Origin: an uncultured Azospirillum sp.
GTDB taxonomy: Bacteria; Pseudomonadota; Alphaproteobacteria; RF32; CAG-239
Assembly: GCA_947301965.1 (NCBI GenBank)
Contig: CAMYUM010000005.1
Coordinates: 1-64,000 of the forward strand
Length of the DNA stretch: 64,000 bases
Direction: 5' to 3'
Numbering within the stretch: the stretch's first letter is position 1; each line of letters begins with the position of its first letter. The notes below the pieces were generated by a model. The model saw only the letters and a program-made list of their open reading frames with translations, ran no database searches and was not told the DNA's origin. Positions 36,364 to 44,552 of the stretch are shown in pieces. The translations under genes and the position numbers were made by a program.

Positions 36364-37808
36364 TATTGACCTCCATTTGAGCTTTCAGATTTTTCGCTAT
36401 CTACCAATATATTTTTTGAAGTCGCACAGATTTGCTGTACTCCCTGAAGAAGGATGGCTGCTGACTCTAACATATTCATCTGATTTAATAATTTTTGAGT
36501 TTCTTCTCCGTTCATTCCAATTACGCCGGTATCGTCACGAATTGTGCTGCTTTCGGCACCGAGTTTGTCTTGTTTGTCAAGAGTGTCGGTATAATTAGAT
36601 GCCTCATATTTAGCTTTTGTTGATTCAGAAAGCAGGGCAACCACGGCTTCATAAACCATGGTTTCACAGTCCTTACGACTGTTAATAGCATCTTCTTGGT
36701 CTTTGGCGTTGTTTTCTGCAACAATTTTGGTTGCACAGGACTTCATACCATCGTAACTGACTAAATCTTTAACGCTCAAATCGCATCTTTTGGCAAACGG
36801 AGTTATAAAAGTTCCTTTTGAGTCATAATTAACGCCTTTTTCGTTACTGATTTCAGCAGCAAATACCTGACGGCTGGTAAAACTGAGTTCACTGCTTGAA
36901 ATCTTGTCAAGTTGTATCGGTTCACGCAATTTTGACGGAGATATTCTGAATTTTGGACTGGGTTCTTTTGTGGCAGAATCAGGAGAAATAGATTCAGTGG
37001 CAGCATCTGAAGAAATTGTATCAACAGCAGCTTTTGTTGCTGCGCCTGCCGGGGTTGAGGGAGTTCCCAAATCGATTTCCGTCGAAATATCGTCCGAAGA
37101 AGCGAAAGGCTGACGACCGGTTGATGGGTTTGCACTATTGGTGGTGTTGCCCGGTTTGGCATCAAATATGCCAGGGAGATCAGAACTGTTTGTTCCGTTA
37201 GTCGTATTACCGCTTGACGGTCCGGCATCGACTACATTGCTGCCGGAGGTTGTATTACCGCTTGACGGTCCGGCATCGACTACGCTGTTGCCGGCAGTGG
37301 TGTCATTTTTTGATGTTTCCGTAGTAGAAGTTGTATCGGGATCATAATCAGCGTCGTTTTCTGCGCTATAGTCTTCAGAATATCCGCCGTTTTCCGTTTC
37401 TGAACTATCATTATAGTTTTCTTTTTTAGGATTCAGCTGATCAAGGAGAGCCTGGTATTTGGCTTTGCGGGCTTCAATTTCATTTTTATATTTATTGTAA
37501 GCCGCCTTGCCCTCTTGAATTCGAGCTTGAGCTTCTTGAGCTAATTGTAAGGCTTTTTGAATGTTCTCACCAAACAAATCTTTGAATTTGCTTAATGTTC
37601 CGGCAGCGTCACCTATTGTTGAAAGTAGCGAACTGCCGTTGGTAATGATTTCAACAGCTTGCATAACACCGGTTGCGCCATTAATAACAATACCGATTGT
37701 ACCTGCAATGTTACCGGGGTCTAATGTGACCAACGCTTTTGCCGGTGATGACGTCATAATAATCGCCGCGCATGCCGAAACCATAGTAATAGACTTAATT
37801 TTTATCAT
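36363..37808 (-). CDS. Exported protein with coiled coil and Ser/Thr/Asn-rich linker
   Basis: A 481-residue protein started at 37808, where GGAGG lies five bases upstream; the longer frame from 37853 has no ribosome site. Signal peptide (near AKA-L), then a hydrophobic G/I-rich segment and a coiled coil (about 70-140, ending LLDQLNPKK). A low-complexity linker of about 130 residues with repeats of VVDAGPSSGNTT follows. The C-terminal cysteine-containing domain is about 150 residues. It is the first of three exported helical proteins downstream of virB4. Possibly another VirB5-type or surface component; not recognised. Confidence 0.55.
   Translation of the reverse strand: MIKIKSITMVSACAAIIMTSSPAKALVTLDPGNIAGTIGIVINGATGVMQAVEIITNGSSLLSTIGDAAGTLSKFKDLFGENIQKALQLAQEAQARIQEGKAAYNKYKNEIEARKAKYQALLDQLNPKKENYNDSSETENGGYSEDYSAENDADYDPDTTSTTETSKNDTTAGNSVVDAGPSSGNTTSGSNVVDAGPSSGNTTNGTNSSDLPGIFDAKPGNTTNSANPSTGRQPFASSDDISTEIDLGTPSTPAGAATKAAVDTISSDAATESISPDSATKEPSPKFRISPSKLREPIQLDKISSSELSFTSRQVFAAEISNEKGVNYDSKGTFITPFAKRCDLSVKDLVSYDGMKSCATKIVAENNAKDQEDAINSRKDCETMVYEAVVALLSESTKAKYEASNYTDTLDKQDKLGAESSTIRDDTGVIGMNGEETQKLLNQMNMLESAAILLQGVQQICATSKNILVDSEKSESSNGGQ
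37204..37283 (-). repeat. 48-base direct repeat coding the VVDAGPSSG linker
   Basis: A 32-base sequence beginning GTATTACCG occurs identically at 37204-37235 and 37252-37283, an in-frame offset of 48 bases (16 residues). It encodes the linker peptide DAGPSSGNTT twice. A partial third copy precedes it. Confidence 0.8.
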
Positions 37809-37887
37809 ACCATCCTCCCTTATGAGATTCTCCCTCATAATACATGATAGCATAAAAAAAACTGTTTATAAACTTATTTTGATATAA

Positions 37888-40320
37888 TCAGGCTAAATTT
37901 AAATATTTTGTAACAAAGTTTTCTTCGCCATACTGTCTTATGAGGTCTTCAACCAGCAAAACATTCTTGCGGCTGGAGTTATAAAGCTTAAGATACGGAC
38001 CGAGTCCGCTTAAATTGACATCCAAAATAACCGACTCTCCCGTCGCCGGACGTGAAAGCAAAATTGCATACGGAAATTCACGATATGATTTACCGAAAAC
38101 AAAATCTATTTCTCGTTGGTTGAGATTCCAGTTTTCATAGTCCTCAGGACGAGCTTGCGGGTTACGGAAGAAAATTACGGTCTGGCATTGACCGCGAATA
38201 ACCTCGCCAACCCCTAAAGAGTCAATAATATTCGGTTGTTGGAAAGCGCAAAGGTAAGCTTGGCGTTTTTTACGTCCTTCTTGCAGACCTATAATAAAGT
38301 AGTCGCGGAACATCGGGTGCTTTAACATAGGTGCGGTTTCATCAATCATAATCAGTGAAGGAACACCTGTTTCACCGGTTTCGGACTGAATACGGTGCAT
38401 GATATAACTGATGACCGCAGGAGCCAATGTGTCATCTTCAAAAATGTGAGTAAAGTCAAATGCCATAAAGCGTTTGCTGTGCAAATCAAGGCTATCGGTA
38501 GTGGCATTAAAAATTTTGCCGTATTGGTCCGGATTGACCCAACGATAAAGCTCTCGGCGCATGTTCCCGGTCGGCGAAAAACAGCTTTTATATAAATTGC
38601 TCATAACACGTTCTTCAGGACGAAGATAATCAAATGCCGTAGTTACGGCACGAGCAATTTCTCGCTCAGAAAGAGCATCATCAACCATGGTAATCGACTT
38701 CATCCAACGACGCAAAAATGCACGGTTATTAGGTGTTGGAGAGGCATCAAACGGGTTAAGCGACACATTTTTCTCATCCCCGTCAAAACCAATATATGCT
38801 CCGCCAACCGCACGAGTGAAAATTTCCGCACCCAAGTGACGGTCGAAGAAAAATACTTTAAGGTCTTTGTGGCGCATGGCCTGTCCGGCCAAAAACGTCA
38901 GCAAAGTCGTTTTACCTTGACCGGTAGGTCCGATAATACAACAGTGAGCAACCGCCGCTTCTTCAGAAGATACGTGGAACTGAAAACGATAGCCGGATCC
39001 GGTGGTGGTGCGGAATGTCGTAATCGCTCCGGGACCCCAGTCACTCTTATTGAAGCCTTCGGCCGGCTTGTCAAAAGAAATTGCCGCCGTAACCACGCGT
39101 GATAAATATAAGTATGCCCGAGGATAAATTTCGTATGTCGGAAATTGGTTAAAGAATGTTGCTTGGGCAACCCAGCCCTCACGAACCGGGGTAACACCAA
39201 ACAAACGACAAATTCTTTGGACTTCGCTTTCCGCAAAGTCTATCTCTTCTTTGCTGTCACCGCGCAAAACTATGGCCATTGCATATTGTGTCAAAGCCTG
39301 GAAGTTGGCATCACTATCCTCAATCGAACTCATGGCATAGCTGTATTGATCAATAACGTCTTGAGAAAAACTGGTCATGCGCGCCATGTTGCGCTGTTGT
39401 ATCAACAAACCTCTGGCCGCGGGACGATAAATCGGCTTTATGTTATGCAAAAGGGTTAATTCGCTATCTATTGCCAACAATGAAACAATCATTGACTCGT
39501 CCATGTAGTCGCTCGATGCGCGAATCCCCATGGTGATGGCTAATTTTTCCTTATCCCCGGAAAAGAAACGTATAAGACCGTTTTCACCGGTAAAATGAAT
39601 ATGGTCGGAAGTCAGCAATTCATTAAGTTGTGCGCCCTCCGCGTTACCGACTTTGGGGTCAGGCTTGGATATCGGACTGCATAAACGACTGAAAACATGA
39701 AACGGACTGTCCAAGGCGGAGCTGTCTTCGCTTTCAAACATGGCACGGACACCATATTCACTAAGGGTTGCCAGTAAAGATTGCGAAGCATAATTCAGGT
39801 CTTTGAGCGCATCAGGACGATCCGGAACCGACACTATTATGTAGTGTGAGTTGGTATAAACTCGATTTAATGTTGATTGCCAAGTGTAGGCGACTTTTTC
39901 GAGAATTTGATTGTCAAAGGTATTTTCTATGACATCGGCAGGAATACGTTCGCGCAGTGTAAGCACGCGTGCGGTAATTTGCAAATCCGACATGCTGTCA
40001 ATCCACGCTTTGCGCGCTTCGGCCATGGAAATAATTTTTTCTTCGGTGGCAAAGGCCAAGTCCATCCCTTCAACCTGGAATACACGGCAAAATGAGCCGT
40101 TATAGCAACGAATGGTCATGCCGTCGGACATCAGCTTATTAAAAGGCAAAAAGTCGGAAACACGCGACTCATTCGGTTGGGGTAAAACAGCGCGTCCGAT
40201 TTTGGTAATCCATAAACCGGCAAAGGCAGCGGCTGAAATAAAGCCTAGTATTGTTACAAAAACCTCTTTGTTGCTTAACCCCTGCACAAAGATGCTGAAA
40301 AAATCAAAATCAGGGTGCAA
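37888..40320 (-). CDS. virB4: VirB4-type T4SS ATPase
   Basis: An 810-residue AAA-type ATPase. The N-terminal VirB4/CagE domain (about 1-430) precedes Walker A GPTGQGKTT at about 463 and Walker B LIMIDE at about 655, followed by the usual GLQEGRKK and QTVIFFRN regions. One hydrophobic stretch near the N-terminus could touch the membrane. VirB4 is the signature ATPase of T4SS and powers pilus biogenesis and transfer. Start is TTG at 40320 inside the end of virB3, with GGGG seven bases upstream, so the two are coupled (11-base overlap). No coupling-type VirD4 is seen. Confidence 0.93.
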   Translation of the reverse strand: MHPDFDFFSIFVQGLSNKEVFVTILGFISAAAFAGLWITKIGRAVLPQPNESRVSDFLPFNKLMSDGMTIRCYNGSFCRVFQVEGMDLAFATEEKIISMAEARKAWIDSMSDLQITARVLTLRERIPADVIENTFDNQILEKVAYTWQSTLNRVYTNSHYIIVSVPDRPDALKDLNYASQSLLATLSEYGVRAMFESEDSSALDSPFHVFSRLCSPISKPDPKVGNAEGAQLNELLTSDHIHFTGENGLIRFFSGDKEKLAITMGIRASSDYMDESMIVSLLAIDSELTLLHNIKPIYRPAARGLLIQQRNMARMTSFSQDVIDQYSYAMSSIEDSDANFQALTQYAMAIVLRGDSKEEIDFAESEVQRICRLFGVTPVREGWVAQATFFNQFPTYEIYPRAYLYLSRVVTAAISFDKPAEGFNKSDWGPGAITTFRTTTGSGYRFQFHVSSEEAAVAHCCIIGPTGQGKTTLLTFLAGQAMRHKDLKVFFFDRHLGAEIFTRAVGGAYIGFDGDEKNVSLNPFDASPTPNNRAFLRRWMKSITMVDDALSEREIARAVTTAFDYLRPEERVMSNLYKSCFSPTGNMRRELYRWVNPDQYGKIFNATTDSLDLHSKRFMAFDFTHIFEDDTLAPAVISYIMHRIQSETGETGVPSLIMIDETAPMLKHPMFRDYFIIGLQEGRKKRQAYLCAFQQPNIIDSLGVGEVIRGQCQTVIFFRNPQARPEDYENWNLNQREIDFVFGKSYREFPYAILLSRPATGESVILDVNLSGLGPYLKLYNSSRKNVLLVEDLIRQYGEENFVTKYLNLA

Positions 40321-40600
40321 ATTTGTTCCCCTTTTCTTTATACAAATTATTGGTTGAGCGATATGTCGTTCCGAAAGCCTGAATCATGTTGGAAATATGT
40401 GGTTCCTTAGCCCCCCATAAAATTATTGCACTGTGGCAGGATATGATAGTTGCCACAAAAACCAGCGGATTAATTTCAAACATTGCAAGCGCGCCAAACA
40501 TCATGGGAAACTGCAGTCCGAGGTTAAGTAACACCGGAAGATATGGTCCCCACAAAATCTTCGGAGGATTGGCAACAGCTTTCAATATAGGCTCTCTCAT
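40310..40600 (-). CDS. virB3: VirB3-like T4SS inner-membrane protein
   Basis: A 96-residue protein with two hydrophobic helices (about 18-38 and 42-62) and the short start typical of VirB3 (VANPPKILWGPYLPVLL). GAAGGAG lies five bases before its ATG. It directly precedes and overlaps virB4, the standard arrangement; in some systems the two are fused. Role: part of the inner-membrane platform contacting VirB4. Confidence 0.87.
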   Translation of the reverse strand: MREPILKAVANPPKILWGPYLPVLLNLGLQFPMMFGALAMFEINPLVFVATIISCHSAIILWGAKEPHISNMIQAFGTTYRSTNNLYKEKGNKFAP

Positions 40601-40680
40601 CGAATCTCCTTCGTAATCATATCGAAGATTCTATTCAAAAATTTTGAGCTTTGCAACAAAAAACTGGTAATATCAGCACA

Positions 40681-40711
40681 AAAAATATGCCGCTTGAATG
40701 CGGCATATTTA
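40681..40711 (-). terminator. Terminator between the VirB2-like genes and virB3
   Basis: A perfect 11-base stem (AAATATGCCGC with GCGGCATATTT, loop of six) followed on the minus strand by six T residues. It lies between the pilin-type genes and virB3-virB4. It probably limits read-through so that the pilins are made in excess, with the downstream operon expressed by leakage or by its own promoter. Confidence 0.8.
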
Positions 40712-40735
40712 TTTAATTAACAAGATTTTTAGTCT

Positions 40736-41149
40736 TTAGGGGTCAGATTTTGGACATTCTCCACCGCCACATTTTCCGCCACCCGGACTGTCGTTAGGAA
40801 CTGTACTGTTGTGAGTGGGGGTGTTATCTTTATATTCAAGCTCACCCTGCGCAGTATCATCACCGGTAAAATGACTGATAAACAGCCCCATCGCTGCAAC
40901 CAAGAACAAACTGAAACTAATAGTTGCCAAGTGCTTAAAACTTATACGTCCAAATATTGCAGCAAAAGTAAAGCAACCAAGGCCCAGGCCTCCGATAACA
41001 TAAACAATGCCGCGTACATCTTTCAATGTTTCATAAACTTTATCTTTTACTGTTTCAAAAATATTGGCCGCTGCGGCATCAGAAACCAGCGCCACGCATA
41101 AAATAAGCGAAAGTGTCGTTATAATTCCGAGATTATATAGTTTTTTCAT
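40736..41149 (-). CDS. VirB2-like pilin (copy c), with cysteine tail
   Basis: A 137-residue protein started at 41149 (GGGAGGG just upstream). Signal peptide (near DAAA-A), then two hydrophobic helices (about 48-70 and 75-97) as in TrbC/VirB2 pilins, separated by the motif FAAIFGRIS also seen in copy a (FAAIFGKVN). Unlike the other two it has a polar tail of 35 residues with two cysteines (KCGGGEC). Probably a pilin variant or a cap. Confidence 0.72.
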   Translation of the reverse strand: MKKLYNLGIITTLSLILCVALVSDAAAANIFETVKDKVYETLKDVRGIVYVIGGLGLGCFTFAAIFGRISFKHLATISFSLFLVAAMGLFISHFTGDDTAQGELEYKDNTPTHNSTVPNDSPGGGKCGGGECPKSDP

Positions 41150-41160
41150 CGCACCCTCCC

Positions 41161-41496
41161 TCATTTTAGTGTATCGGTAATGTTGACTATTTCTTCACCA
41201 ACCATATATTCAATAATGCCGGAAGTAAGAGCAATAACCATCAATCCGATAATAATCGCACCAAGCCACTTCCAGTTAAAATTACCAAAAAAACCACCGA
41301 CAGCAATAGCGATAATACCAAAACCTGCAACGGCAAAGATTATATCGCGCATACCTTCAAAAATTTCGCCACCTTTTGCGGTTAAGTCCGCAAACAAACC
41401 GCCGTCAGCAAACGAGTTGGTTGCAAATAAAATTGAAGAAAACGCAAACACCATCAGCGTTAACAAAACAATTTTCTTTAATTTTATGTACAACAT
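41161..41496 (-). CDS. VirB2-like pilin (copy b)
   Basis: A 111-residue protein with signal peptide (near SFA-D) and the two-helix VirB2/TrbC layout. Conserved turn GGFFGNFNWKWLG between the helices. GGAGAG precedes the ATG. Pilin subunits of this type assemble the extracellular pilus of P-type T4SS. It lies 12 bases before copy c, so the pair is coupled. Confidence 0.8.
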   Translation of the reverse strand: MLYIKLKKIVLLTLMVFAFSSILFATNSFADGGLFADLTAKGGEIFEGMRDIIFAVAGFGIIAIAVGGFFGNFNWKWLGAIIIGLMVIALTSGIIEYMVGEEIVNITDTLK

Positions 41497-41526
41497 TCTA
41501 CTCTCCGTATTAAAATTGTGGTAAGA

Positions 41527-41541
41527 GGGGGCAGAGCCCCC
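41527..41541 (-). promoter_or_regulatory. GC-rich hairpin between VirB2-like copies a and b
   Basis: GGGGGC and GCCCCC pair around a three-base loop in the 53-base gap between two pilin genes. No real T tract follows. It could stabilise the upstream pilin mRNA or attenuate transcription, giving more of copy a than b and c. Confidence 0.45.
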
Positions 41542-41549
41542 CCTGTTTA

Positions 41550-41909
41550 CTACATTCCGCCTGCGGCGCCTTCAAATGTGTCGCTAACACCACTGTTAGT
41601 AAGACCATCACCCATTTGACTACCGGCAGAGTATTGAACAACCGCATTAGCTGCAGCCAATACAGCCAAGCCTACAGCCAATCCGGCAAACCATTTCCAG
41701 TTTACTTTACCGAAGATAGCGGCAAAAGCGACGGCAACCAAACCAAAACCACCAAGAATAAACACGATGGTTCTGACGTTTGTGAACAATGTTACCATTT
41801 TTTGAGATGCAACATCCATTACTGTTGCGCAAGCATCGCCAGTCATAGCAATGAAGGCCACCATAGCAAAGGTAACTAAAGCCCACATATTCTTACTAAT
41901 AAATCGCAT
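41550..41909 (-). CDS. VirB2-like pilin (copy a)
   Basis: A 119-residue protein, first gene of the minus-strand T4SS cluster. Signal peptide (near ACA-T), two hydrophobic helices and the interhelix loop FAAIFGKVNWKWFAG, as in TrbC/VirB2. AAGGAG lies about eight bases before its ATG, the strongest ribosome site of the three pilins. A short G/S-rich tail follows. Likely the major T4SS pilin. Confidence 0.82.
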   Translation of the reverse strand: MRFISKNMWALVTFAMVAFIAMTGDACATVMDVASQKMVTLFTNVRTIVFILGGFGLVAVAFAAIFGKVNWKWFAGLAVGLAVLAAANAVVQYSAGSQMGDGLTNSGVSDTFEGAAGGM

Positions 41910-41956
41910 AGTTTTTCTCCTTAAATTAATTTAAAGTGCTTCTTATACACTTTCAG

Positions 41957-41988
41957 AATACTAAATTTTTGCCAAAAATTCCAGTATT
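41957..41988. promoter_or_regulatory. Extended palindrome upstream of the pilin operon
   Basis: A perfect inner palindrome AATTTTTG-C-CAAAAATT (41964-41980) is flanked by outer arms AATACT and AGTATT. It lies about 50-80 bases before the first VirB2-like start in the 292-base region between divergent operons. It looks like an operator for a dimeric regulator. The region holds no gene; no promoter there is clear enough to name, apart from a weak TTGCCA-17-TACTTT before 42202 on the plus strand. Confidence 0.4.
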
Positions 41989-42201
41989 ATTGCTCCCTCA
42001 AAAACAGGGGCTAATATTTTGTTTTATCGATATTTTTTAAGTCTGTAACAAAAAATTCATAGTCATATCAAAGCAAATTTGGGCGTTTGAGGCGGGTTTT
42101 AAAGAGATTAAAAAGAAAAAAATCGATTTTATTAACAGCCTCAAATAAGACCTTGCCAAGAGTCACGCTTTATTTTACTTTAGTTTTCGGATGGGTTAAC
42201 A

Positions 42202-43767
42202 ATGAAGAAAACACTCAAGGGATTTTGCATAAGTTTTACGCTGTCTTCGTTTGCAATTTGGGTTGCAAACGAGGTGTTTTCGTCTGTTGTACCGGCTCCG
42301 CAAAATGATATAGAAATTCCGCAAAAAAGCATTGCGCTGTTTTTTCAAAAAAATGATTTTGCACCTCAACCGTTAAAAACCGGAAGAGTTGCCGTTACCC
42401 GTCTGTCAACACTGTCAACTCCGAAGGAAGAAGAAGGTCTGAGCGACAAGGAAATTGCCGAACTTACTTCCGATGTTTTATATCCCATCCAAATTGCATC
42501 GGTAGAAGATGTTGCCGACATACCTCTTGAACATATATCGACTTCAACCGACGACGAGGTTGCGTATAGTGATGACACAAAAAATCTTCAGCCTCAAAAA
42601 ATAGCAAGCAAATCGTATATGCCGCCGATTTCGGATATAAAACCAAAGGCAAAACCGCCGGTTGCGGAAGAGCCGATTATTAAGGTCGCTGATGCAACGG
42701 AGGCAATTAAGGCTCCAGCCCCTATTGTGACTAAAGATGATAAAGATACCGATATTATTCCGATAGAAAACAGCCGTTCAGAAATTACCCGCGACAAGGT
42801 AGAAGTTGTCGATAGCGCTCCGGAAAGTCAAATAGCCGCGGCAAGCAAACAGATTTCGGTTGACACCATGTCTATTGAAGTCAACGACGCGGTTGAAGAG
42901 CCGAAGCAGCGCGAGTGGCAAGAAATGAGCGAAACGGATGAAAATCCGTGGGTGGTTGCCAAGTCGAACAGTTTTGCCAAAAACAGCAAGGCTGCGGAAG
43001 ATTATTCCGATGTCGGAAAGGAGCAAGAAGTGGAAAAACTGCTTTCTCCGTCAAAAATGGAAGAAGAAGGAAAAGAAGTTCAGACCGCTGAAAAGATGGT
43101 AAAAAATATTCTTATTCCTATTCCCGAAGATATTTTGAATGACGAGAATCTTACTCCGCAACTGGTTTCTCCCAAAAAAACACCGGTTGAACGCGTCGGA
43201 TACAAAAGAGATACTGAGGATGAAGAGGCTGAAACCGATGAAGAACTATCGGGAGCCGGAAAGAAAAAAGGATTTTTCAAGAAATTGTCTTCACTATTCG
43301 GAGGAGGCGATGATGAAGACGAAACTGACGAAGAAGACGAAGAAACGACATCTTCAAAAAAGAAAAAATCCAATAAAAAACTAATCGGAAGTTTGAGAGG
43401 AGAAAAGGGCGGCACAAAGATTTTGCCGGCAGAAATGCGACTTTCTTTTCAACCCGGTCGTGCGGAAATTTCCGGACAGACGTTGCGCTGGGTGCAGGCT
43501 TTTGCCAATAAAGCGGCTGAAGATCCGAACATAATTTTGGAAATAAGAATTGATAAAAACAGTTCTTATGCTTTGCAACAACGAAGATTAGATCTTTTGC
43601 ATAAAGTACTTGATCGTCACGGTGTCGATGACGAGAAAATTAACACCGTATTTACGTCAAGAGAGCCTAATTCCTTTATTATAAGGACATTGAGGATTAA
43701 TGACAGTGAAAGGAGCAAGATGATAAAAAATAATCCGCAACCAAAAACAAATTATCAGACATGGTGA
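42202..43767 (+). CDS. Exported protein with OmpA-like C-terminal domain, head of pilus operon
   Basis: A 521-residue protein with an N-terminal hydrophobic segment (about 8-30), which may be a signal or an anchor. About 370 residues of acidic, disordered sequence with K/D/E tracts follow. The C-terminal domain of about 90 residues matches OmpA-like peptidoglycan-binding folds: RLSFQPGRAEISG, then YALQQRRLDLLHKVLDRHGVDDEKI. OmpA-like domains tie envelope machines to the cell wall. It opens the plus-strand pilus cluster, divergent from the T4SS. Exact role unknown; it could anchor the pilus base or the secretin. Confidence 0.68.
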   Translation: MKKTLKGFCISFTLSSFAIWVANEVFSSVVPAPQNDIEIPQKSIALFFQKNDFAPQPLKTGRVAVTRLSTLSTPKEEEGLSDKEIAELTSDVLYPIQIASVEDVADIPLEHISTSTDDEVAYSDDTKNLQPQKIASKSYMPPISDIKPKAKPPVAEEPIIKVADATEAIKAPAPIVTKDDKDTDIIPIENSRSEITRDKVEVVDSAPESQIAAASKQISVDTMSIEVNDAVEEPKQREWQEMSETDENPWVVAKSNSFAKNSKAAEDYSDVGKEQEVEKLLSPSKMEEEGKEVQTAEKMVKNILIPIPEDILNDENLTPQLVSPKKTPVERVGYKRDTEDEEAETDEELSGAGKKKGFFKKLSSLFGGGDDEDETDEEDEETTSSKKKKSNKKLIGSLRGEKGGTKILPAEMRLSFQPGRAEISGQTLRWVQAFANKAAEDPNIILEIRIDKNSSYALQQRRLDLLHKVLDRHGVDDEKINTVFTSREPNSFIIRTLRINDSERSKMIKNNPQPKTNYQTW

Positions 43768-43823
43768 TAACATTTTGAGCGCGCTTGATTATTTTTTTTC
43801 AGCTTGTATGATGGTATAAAATT

Positions 43824-44552
43824 ATGATTAAAAACAACTTGGAAAGCATGGAAAAAATGAGCTATAAAATTCTTTTATCAGCAGGTTTCTTGGGGGTTCT
43901 ACTGGTGTCGGGATGCGCAAGTTTTGACAGACGTCAAGGACAAGAAGAATACGCTGCGCTTCATGGGCAACAACCTACTGTTGAAAACAGACAAACCTGC
44001 CCCGCTGCACAATATCCGGGTGAATACGACGCAAAATGCGCCGCAGAAGATGAATTTGTTAATTACACCAAGGTAGCCGCAGATTATCGAGAATTCGGAG
44101 AGCGCTCTCCTCGTGATTATATGGTGGTAGACGGTGGCGCCGGCAGCAATATGTCAGCTACAATTCCTCCCATGCTGGAAGGCGAAGTTGTTGACTATGA
44201 AAACGCCGTTGCCGCAAACTCCGGTGATATTATGGAAACTTACGATGATGGAACCTCCGGCGGTGAATATGCTGCTGATGACCCCGTTCAAGATTGGTTG
44301 GCTGAGGAAGGAAAAAGCCTGAAAGTAATTTTGACCGATTGGAGTGAGCGTTCCGGCTGGAGATTGGTATGGAATACCAACAGAAATTACACATTGACCG
44401 CCGGCGCAATGTTCCGCGGACGGTTTGCCGATGTTAGTTCGGCTTTAGTCAGAGCCTTTGCAAGGGCTCGCCCGGCACCGATTGCCACTTTTTACAAAGG
44501 AAACCGAGTCTTAGTGGTTGAGACTATGGAGGATGAAAATGCTTATGAATAA
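43824..44552 (+). CDS. TcpQ/PilL-like lipoprotein
   Basis: A 242-residue lipoprotein with lipobox VSGC (C31 from this start; ATGs at 43848 and 43857 are also possible and would give a more usual signal length). The middle is acidic and disordered. Residues about 155-240 match the TcpQ/PilL C-terminal domain (SLKVILTDWSERSGWRLVWNT, then RARPAPIATFYKGNRVLVV), which helps to localise and stabilise the type IVb pilus secretin. The secretin gene overlaps its end, with its ribosome site in the last codons here. Placement before PilN matches R64 and TCP operons. Confidence 0.78.
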   Translation: MIKNNLESMEKMSYKILLSAGFLGVLLVSGCASFDRRQGQEEYAALHGQQPTVENRQTCPAAQYPGEYDAKCAAEDEFVNYTKVAADYREFGERSPRDYMVVDGGAGSNMSATIPPMLEGEVVDYENAVAANSGDIMETYDDGTSGGEYAADDPVQDWLAEEGKSLKVILTDWSERSGWRLVWNTNRNYTLTAGAMFRGRFADVSSALVRAFARARPAPIATFYKGNRVLVVETMEDENAYE

